This document shows, in pieces, positions 59,454-64,000 of a DNA stretch of 64,000 nucleotides. Position numbers and translations under genes: made by a program. The notes below the pieces were generated by a model that saw nothing but the letters and a program-made list of their open reading frames with translations, searched no databases and was not told where the DNA came from. Source of the DNA: Actinomadura cremea (GTDB lineage Bacteria > Actinomycetota > Actinomycetes > Streptosporangiales > Streptosporangiaceae); NCBI RefSeq assembly GCF_014648495.1, contig NZ_BMRF01000008.1:186001-250000 (forward strand). The letters run 5' to 3'. Position 1 is the stretch's first letter. Every line of letters begins with the position of its first letter.

Positions 59454-59944
59454 GGCGGCTGCTCCGGCTGTACCGGCCGTTCGCCGTCGCGCTCGGCCTG
59501 GTGCTGGCCGGTGCGGCGCTGCACCCGGTCGCCGACGCGGTGCGCGGGGACGAGCGGGTCGTGGTCGACGACGTGGCGGCGGCGGAGGTGACCGGGGCGG
59601 TGTCGCGGGGGCTGACCTCGGTGTTCGGCTACGAGGCGGGGGACGTCGCCGCGACCGAGCGGGCCGCCGCGGAGGTGCTGCGGGGCCCGGCGCTGCGGCA
59701 GTACCGCATACTGTTCGGGCAGGTGAAGCGGCAGGCGCCCGAGCAGCGGGTCACGCTCGTCACGCGGGTGGTGCGGGCGGGGGTGGTGTCGCTGGGCGGC
59801 GACTCGGCGCGGGTGCTGGTGTTCCTCGACCAGACGGCGACGCGGGCGGGGGAGCCGGCCGGGACGCCCGCCGCGGCGCAGCTCGTCGTGACCGCGCGGC
59901 GGGACGCCGGGCGCTGGACGATCCACGAACTGCGGGCGGTCTGA
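59450..59944 (+). CDS. Mce-associated membrane protein (type B)
   Basis: A 164-residue protein, ATGA-coupled. N-terminal helix (FAVALGLVLAGAALHPVADAV), then an extracytoplasmic domain: VTGAVSRGLTSVFGYEAGDVAATERAAAEVLRGPALRQY, VKRQAPEQRVTLVTRVVRAGVVSLGGDSARVLVFLDQTATR, and GRWTIHELRAV at the end. It aligns with the gene at 60456, so it is the B member of a duplicated pair. Confidence 0.87.
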   Translation: MRRLLRLYRPFAVALGLVLAGAALHPVADAVRGDERVVVDDVAAAEVTGAVSRGLTSVFGYEAGDVAATERAAAEVLRGPALRQYRILFGQVKRQAPEQRVTLVTRVVRAGVVSLGGDSARVLVFLDQTATRAGEPAGTPAAAQLVVTARRDAGRWTIHELRAV

Positions 59945-60459
59945 TGGACGAGGGACCCGATCTCGTGCGGCGGACGGCCGTCGCGCTCGTCGTCCTCGCG
60001 GCGCTGCTCGCCGTCTGGGGCGGCCGGTCCTGGTACGCGGCGGCGCACGACGACGGGGCCGCGTACTCGCGCGTCCGCGCCGAGGCGCTGCGGGCCGGGG
60101 AGCAGTCGGTGCAGAACCTCAACACGCTCGACTACCGCACCCTGGAGCCCGACCTGCGCACGTGGCGGGAGTCGACGACCGGCGAGCTGCACCGCGAGAT
60201 CGCGCAGGGCGGCGCCGCGTTCGAGAAGCGGGTGCGGGAGGCGAAGACGGTGACGTCGGCGAAGGTCCTCGAGGCGGCGGTCGCCGAACTGGACGTGCGG
60301 TCGGGGCGGGCGCGCGTCCTCGTGGCCGTCGAGATCACCGTGGCCCCGCCCGAGGGCGACCCGGTGGTCAAGCAGGACCGCCTGGTCGCGCGCCTCGACC
60401 GGACGGACGGCGGCTGGAAGCTCAGCGGGCTCGGCCGGGCGCCGGGGGACGCGCTGTGA
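59944..60459 (+). CDS. Mce-associated membrane protein (type A')
   Basis: A 171-residue protein sharing one base with the previous stop (TGATG). Helix TAVALVVLAALLAVWGGRSWY, then AGEQSVQNLNTLDYRTLEPDLRTWRESTTGELHREI, SAKVLEAAVAELDVRSGRARVLVAVEITVAPP and DRTDGGWKLSGLG. It matches the extracytoplasmic half of the 58623 product but lacks the long basic tail. Confidence 0.88.
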   Translation: MDEGPDLVRRTAVALVVLAALLAVWGGRSWYAAAHDDGAAYSRVRAEALRAGEQSVQNLNTLDYRTLEPDLRTWRESTTGELHREIAQGGAAFEKRVREAKTVTSAKVLEAAVAELDVRSGRARVLVAVEITVAPPEGDPVVKQDRLVARLDRTDGGWKLSGLGRAPGDAL

Positions 60460-60968
60460 GGGGGCACGCGGTGCGGCCGATCGCGCTCGGGGTCGTGGCG
60501 GTGCTGCTGGCCGCGTCCGGGATCTGGGCGCGGCAGGAGGCCGCGGGGCTGCGCGACGATCCGGCGGTGCGCAACACCGCGCTCACCGACGGCGCCGCGA
60601 CCAGCGAGGTGAAGGGCGCGGTGGCCGACATGATCGGGCGGCTCTTCTCCTACGACCACACCGCCCCCGAACGCACCCGGAAAGCGGCGGATTCCTTTCT
60701 CACGGGTGCGGCGGTCGGGCAATACGAGAGCATCTTCGGAAAAGTGCGCGAGGAGGCCCCGAAACGCGAGGCCGTGCTGAGCACCCGGGTCACCGAGAGC
60801 GCGGTGGCGCGGCTCGGGGACGGACGCGCGCGGCTCCTCGTGTTCGCCGACCAGCAGACGACCCGGACCGGCGACGGGCGCAGCTCGCACGCTCCCGCGA
60901 TGCTGGCCGTGGACGCCGTCCGCCGCGACGGCCGCTGGCGCATCGAGGGCCTCGACACCTTCGGCTGA
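60456..60968 (+). CDS. Mce-associated membrane protein (type B')
   Basis: A 170-residue protein from a GTG overlapping the previous stop (GTGA). Helix PIALGVVAVLLAASGIWA, then TSEVKGAVADMIGRLFSYDHTAPERTRKAADSFLTGAAVGQYESIFGKVREEAPKREAVLSTRVTESAVARLGDGRARLLVFADQQTTR, aligning closely with the 59450 product. Last gene of the 12-gene mce operon. Confidence 0.88.
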   Translation: MRGHAVRPIALGVVAVLLAASGIWARQEAAGLRDDPAVRNTALTDGAATSEVKGAVADMIGRLFSYDHTAPERTRKAADSFLTGAAVGQYESIFGKVREEAPKREAVLSTRVTESAVARLGDGRARLLVFADQQTTRTGDGRSSHAPAMLAVDAVRRDGRWRIEGLDTFG

Positions 60969-61092
60969 CCCGTCCGGCGCCAGTTGTCACCCGGCCCCAG
61001 GAAAACTCCTTTGACGAGTGATCTCCGGGACAACCGGAATGGGGCCGGATGCACGATCCTTGGGAGCGCACGCTCATGAGGGGGAATGGCGC

Positions 61093-62271
61093 ATGGAATT
61101 GGACGTCTCCGCTTTCGAGAAGGTTCCGGGATGGGTGGCGGCGCGGCTGCGGGCCCGGGTGGACCGGGCCGCCGACGAGCTGCTGCACGAGTTGCGGGAG
61201 CGCGGCGCGGCCCCGGCGAGCGGGGAGGAGGCGGGCCGGGTGCGGTCCGGGGTCGCGGCGGGGCTGCGGCACTTCTGCGACCTGGTCGACGACCCGGACG
61301 CCGGCTGGGACCGGGTGCAGGCGTTCTACCTGCGGGTCGGCCGGCACCTGGCGCGCGACGGCCGCGACCCCGACGAGATCCAGCAGGCGCTGCGCCGGTC
61401 CGTGCTCGCCGCGTGGCGCACGCTCGCGGCCGTCCCGGGCGGCCTCGACCTCGACCGCGCCGCGCTCGGCCTCGTGGTCGACGCCCAGTTCGCCTACATG
61501 GACGCGGTCGCCGAGGTGATCGCCGCCGGGCACCGGGACGAGCGCGCCGTCGGGCCCGCCCGCGACCTGGACGTCCGCCGCCGCGCCCGGCTGCTGCACC
61601 TGCTGCTCGCCGAACCGCCCGCCGACCCCGACCGGGTCGCGGCGCTCGCCCGCGAGGCCCGCTGGACGCGGCCCGGCACCGTCGCCGCGGCCGCCGCCCG
61701 GCCCCGCCGCGACGGCGCCGTCCCGCCGCGCACACCGCCGCCGGGCGCGCTCGCCGACTTCGGCGCCCCCGAGCCCGCCCTGCTGTTCCCCGACGCCCCG
61801 GACGGCGCCCGTCCCGTCCTGCCGGACGACCTCCTGCGCGACTGGATCGTCGCGATCGGCCCCGCCGTGCCGCTCGCCCGCGCCGCCCGCTCGCTGCGCT
61901 GGGCCCGCGAGACGCTCGCCCTCGCGGGCCGCGGCGTCATCCCCGACACCGGCCCGATCCGCAGCGCCGAGCACGTCCCGGCCCTGGTGATCGCCCGCGC
62001 CGGGGAGCTGATCGACGACGCCGCCGCGACCCGGCTCGCGCCGCTGCGCGCCGTCCCGCCCGCCCGCCGCGAGCGGCTCACCGAGACCCTGCTCGCCCTG
62101 CTGGAGCACAATTTCAACGCCGCCGACGCCGGACGCCGCCTGCGCGTGCACCCGCAGACCGTCCGGTACCGGCTGCGGCATCTCCAGCACCTCTTCGGCG
62201 ACGATCTGCGCGATCCGCGGCGCTGCCTGGAGCTGGAGCTGATCCTGCGGCGAACGTTGTCAACGTGTTGA
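61093..62271 (+). CDS. PucR/CdaR-family transcriptional regulator (second copy)
   Basis: A 392-residue regulator from the ATG at 61093 after GGGGA. Same plan as the 34559 gene: N-terminal helices (AADELLHELRERG, VRSGVAAGLRHFCDLVDD), a middle domain (IVAIGPAVPLARAARSLRWARETLALAG) and the C-terminal helix-turn-helix LLEHNFNAADAGRRLRVHPQTVRYRLRHLQHLFGDDL (about 343-380). It lies 124 bases after the mce operon with a TTGTCAC half-site ahead of it at 60984, so it is a good candidate regulator of mce. Confidence 0.92.
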   Translation: MELDVSAFEKVPGWVAARLRARVDRAADELLHELRERGAAPASGEEAGRVRSGVAAGLRHFCDLVDDPDAGWDRVQAFYLRVGRHLARDGRDPDEIQQALRRSVLAAWRTLAAVPGGLDLDRAALGLVVDAQFAYMDAVAEVIAAGHRDERAVGPARDLDVRRRARLLHLLLAEPPADPDRVAALAREARWTRPGTVAAAAARPRRDGAVPPRTPPPGALADFGAPEPALLFPDAPDGARPVLPDDLLRDWIVAIGPAVPLARAARSLRWARETLALAGRGVIPDTGPIRSAEHVPALVIARAGELIDDAAATRLAPLRAVPPARRERLTETLLALLEHNFNAADAGRRLRVHPQTVRYRLRHLQHLFGDDLRDPRRCLELELILRRTLSTC

Positions 62272-62276
62272 TAACG
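62255..62276. promoter_or_regulatory. 22-bp near-perfect dyad before the ChoD-like gene
   Basis: CGTTGTCAAC-GT-GTTGATAACG (62255-62276) is symmetric at 9 of 10 positions per arm and overlaps the pucR stop codon. Its centre AACGTGTT contains the AAC-NN-GTT core of the KstR sterol-catabolism operator, though the outer T and A of that consensus are not matched. It could be an operator for the oxidoreductase gene or a terminator stem. Confidence 0.55.
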
Positions 62277-62365
62277 CCGCCGCCGGATCGCGTGTCCGCG
62301 TGTATGGTGCGCGACGGGCACGGGGGGCGATAGTCGGGGGCCGTTCGTGTGACGAGGTGATGCGC

Positions 62366-64000
62366 GTGACCCGCAAGGCATTCGACTTCGACGTCATCGT
62401 GGTGGGGTCGGGATTCGGCGGCAGCGTCGCGGCGCTGCGGCTCGCCGAGAAGGGCTACCGCGTCGCGGTCCTGGAGGCGGGCCGCCGGTTCGACGAGGAC
62501 ACGCTGCCCAAGACGTCCTGGCGGCTGCGCAAGTACCTGTGGATGCCGCGCCTCGGCCTGCGCGGCATCCAGCGGATGCACCGGGTCGGCGGGAAGGCGG
62601 GCGTGCTCGTCCTCGCGGGCGCGGGCGTCGGCGGCGGCTCGCTCGTGTACGCCAACACCCTGTACGAGCCGCCGCGCCCGTTCTTCACCGACCGGGCGTG
62701 GGGCCACATCACCGACTGGCAGGACGAGCTGAAGCCGCACTACGACCAGGCCCGCCGGATGCTCGGCGTCGTGACGAACCCGCTGGTCACGCCCGCCGAC
62801 GAGGCGATCAAGCGGGTCGCGGACCGGATGGGCGCGGGCGACACCTACCACCCGACGCCGGTCGGCGTGTTCTTCGGGGACGAGTGGTCCGGGGAGCGGG
62901 CCGGCACCACGCACGACGACCCGTACTTCGGCGGCGCGGGCCCCCGGCGGACCACGTGCACCGCCTGCGGCTCCTGCATGATCGGCTGCCGGGTCGGCGC
63001 GAAGAACATGCTCACGAAGAACTACCTGTACCTCGCGGAGAAGGCGGGCGTGAAGGTCGTTCCCGACACCACGGTGACCGCGCTCGACCCCCTCGAGGCC
63101 GGCGGGTACCGGGTGACGATCGGACGCACCGGGGGCCTGCGCCCCCGCAGCCGGACGATCACCGCGGAGCACGTCGTCCTCGCCGCCGGAACCCACGGCA
63201 CCCAGACGCTCCTGCACCGGATGCGCGACACCGGCCGCCTCCCGCACCTGTCCCCGCGCCTCGGCGAGCTGACCCGGACGAACTCCGAGGCGCTCCTCGG
63301 CGTCGAGCGCATGACCGTCTGGCACCGCAAGGAGCACGTCGACCACGGCACCGGCCTCGCGATCACGTCGTCGTTCCACCCCGACGACAGGACCCACATC
63401 GAACCCACCCGCTACGGCACCGGCAACAACCTGATGGGGTTCATCCGGACGCTCCTCGTCGACGGCGGCGGACGGTCGCCGCGCTGGCTGAAGTTCGCGG
63501 GGCAGGCCGTGCGGCACCCGACGATCATCCTGCGCGGCCTCTCGCTCAAGGACTGGGCGAACCGCACCGTCATCGCCCTCGTCATGCAGACCGCCGACAA
63601 CTCCATCACCGTCGGCGCGAAGCGGGGCCGCCTCGTCGCGCGGCAGGGCGAGGGCGAGCCGAACCCCACGTGGATCCCCATCGCCCACAAGGCCGTCCGG
63701 ATGCTCGCCGACGAACTCGACGCGACCCCCGGCGGGACCTGGTTCGACCTGTTCAACATCCCGACGACGGCGCACTTCATCGGCGGCTGCGTCATCGGCG
63801 AGACCCCCGGGACCGGTGTCATCGACCCCTACCACCGCGTCCACGGGCACCCCGGCCTGCACATCGTCGACGGCTCCGCCGTCACCGCGAACCTCGGCGT
63901 GAACCCGTCGTTGACGATCACGGCGCAGGCCGAGCGCGCGATGTCGCTCTGGCCGAACCGCGGCGAGAAGGACCCCCGCCCGGCGCCCGGCGAACCGTAC
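62366..64000 (+). CDS. choD: GMC oxidoreductase, cholesterol-oxidase (ChoD)-like, cut by window edge
   Basis: 545 residues are visible with no stop before position 64000. The GTG at 62366 has GAGG 8 bases ahead (ATG 62360 is an alternative). FAD-binding glycines: DFDVIVVGSGFGGSVAALRLAEKG (residues about 6-29) with Glu in AVLEAGRRF. Then VLAGAGVGGGSLVYANTLYEPP, and a four-Cys segment CTACGSCMIGCRVGAKNML (about 196-214), which is typical of the actinobacterial ChoD group. C-terminal GMC blocks: TTAHFIGGCVIGE and LHIVDGSAVTANLGVNPSLTITAQAERAMS. It probably lacks only a few tens of residues. The sterol substrate is a family-based guess; neighbourhood with mce supports it. Confidence 0.9.
   Translation, partial: MTRKAFDFDVIVVGSGFGGSVAALRLAEKGYRVAVLEAGRRFDEDTLPKTSWRLRKYLWMPRLGLRGIQRMHRVGGKAGVLVLAGAGVGGGSLVYANTLYEPPRPFFTDRAWGHITDWQDELKPHYDQARRMLGVVTNPLVTPADEAIKRVADRMGAGDTYHPTPVGVFFGDEWSGERAGTTHDDPYFGGAGPRRTTCTACGSCMIGCRVGAKNMLTKNYLYLAEKAGVKVVPDTTVTALDPLEAGGYRVTIGRTGGLRPRSRTITAEHVVLAAGTHGTQTLLHRMRDTGRLPHLSPRLGELTRTNSEALLGVERMTVWHRKEHVDHGTGLAITSSFHPDDRTHIEPTRYGTGNNLMGFIRTLLVDGGGRSPRWLKFAGQAVRHPTIILRGLSLKDWANRTVIALVMQTADNSITVGAKRGRLVARQGEGEPNPTWIPIAHKAVRMLADELDATPGGTWFDLFNIPTTAHFIGGCVIGETPGTGVIDPYHRVHGHPGLHIVDGSAVTANLGVNPSLTITAQAERAMSLWPNRGEKDPRPAPGEPY

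Noticed and set aside
61011-61040. Promoter for the second PucR gene (TTGACG with CGGAAT)
   Set aside because: The -10 does not fit TANNNT; too weak to report.

Overview
The window is high-GC actinobacterial chromosome (roughly 70% G+C, strong G/C third-position bias, many GTG and some TTG starts, frequent ATGA/GTGA start-stop overlaps). Several gene families point to a filamentous actinomycete, most likely Thermomonosporaceae/Streptosporangiales (Actinomadura-like): an XRE(DUF5753)/DUF397/ATPase trio, PucR-type regulators, DUF6801 secreted proteins, a complete mce operon and a ChoD-like flavoenzyme. The genus assignment is inference. No rRNA, tRNA, CRISPR array, insertion sequence or phage gene was seen.

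Layout. 1-8.0 kb: a partial LysR gene divergent from a cysteine-less carboxymuconolactone-decarboxylase-like gene; a 770-base stretch of decayed coding sequence; a MerR/zinc-alcohol-dehydrogenase pair with a textbook 19-bp-spacer MerR promoter; a double-frameshifted membrane-protein gene; a HEAT-like protein containing (Ala-Asp)14; and a DUF998 membrane gene divergent from the formamidase pair fmdB-fmdA across a perfect double operator. 8.0-16.9 kb: nine colinear minus-strand genes (NTF2-like, two SDRs, FAD oxidoreductase, MFS permease, MarR, homogentisate dioxygenase, an unknown protein, fumarylacetoacetase), divergent from an IclR regulator. This is an aromatic or steroid-like catabolic block ending in homogentisate ring cleavage. 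17.8-20.4 kb: cupin, TIM-barrel PEP-hydrolase-like and UPF0261 genes, together a split version of the plant Tm-1 architecture. 20.6-25.6 kb: a PoxB-like ThDP enzyme, a TPR protein, AMP nucleosidase, an F420-type LLM oxidoreductase and an NTF2-like protein. 25.8-28.5 kb: a reductase-like protein and a lower-GC ATPase/XRE/DUF397 regulatory trio. 28.6-36.5 kb: a TetR/MFS efflux pair, an acyl-CoA synthetase, a DMT-like permease, a lipoprotein, a PucR regulator and a remnant serine hydrolase.

36.8-64.0 kb is the most interesting half. It starts with a Pmt-type protein O-mannosyltransferase, then a secreted DUF6801-like protein with a Pro/Ala linker, a cytoplasmic JmjC/cupin_8 dioxygenase, a Ser/Thr kinase fused to a STAND-type tail and WD40-like propeller, a secreted DUF6801 protein with a (Pro-Thr)41 linker, a second DUF6801 protein, a secreted lipase and lipoproteins. 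Next comes a 12-gene translationally coupled mce operon: yrbEA, yrbEB, mceA-F and four Mce-associated membrane proteins arranged as a duplicated A-B-A'-B' unit. It is followed by a second PucR regulator and a ChoD-like GMC oxidoreductase that runs off the right edge. A working reading is a cell-envelope lipid or sterol acquisition locus: secreted lipase and DUF6801 proteins outside, Pmt glycosylating the Pro/Thr linkers during export, the Mce transporter importing a hydrophobic substrate, and ChoD/acyl-CoA-synthetase-type enzymes acting inside. The enzyme families are recognised with confidence; that they form one system is inference from gene order.
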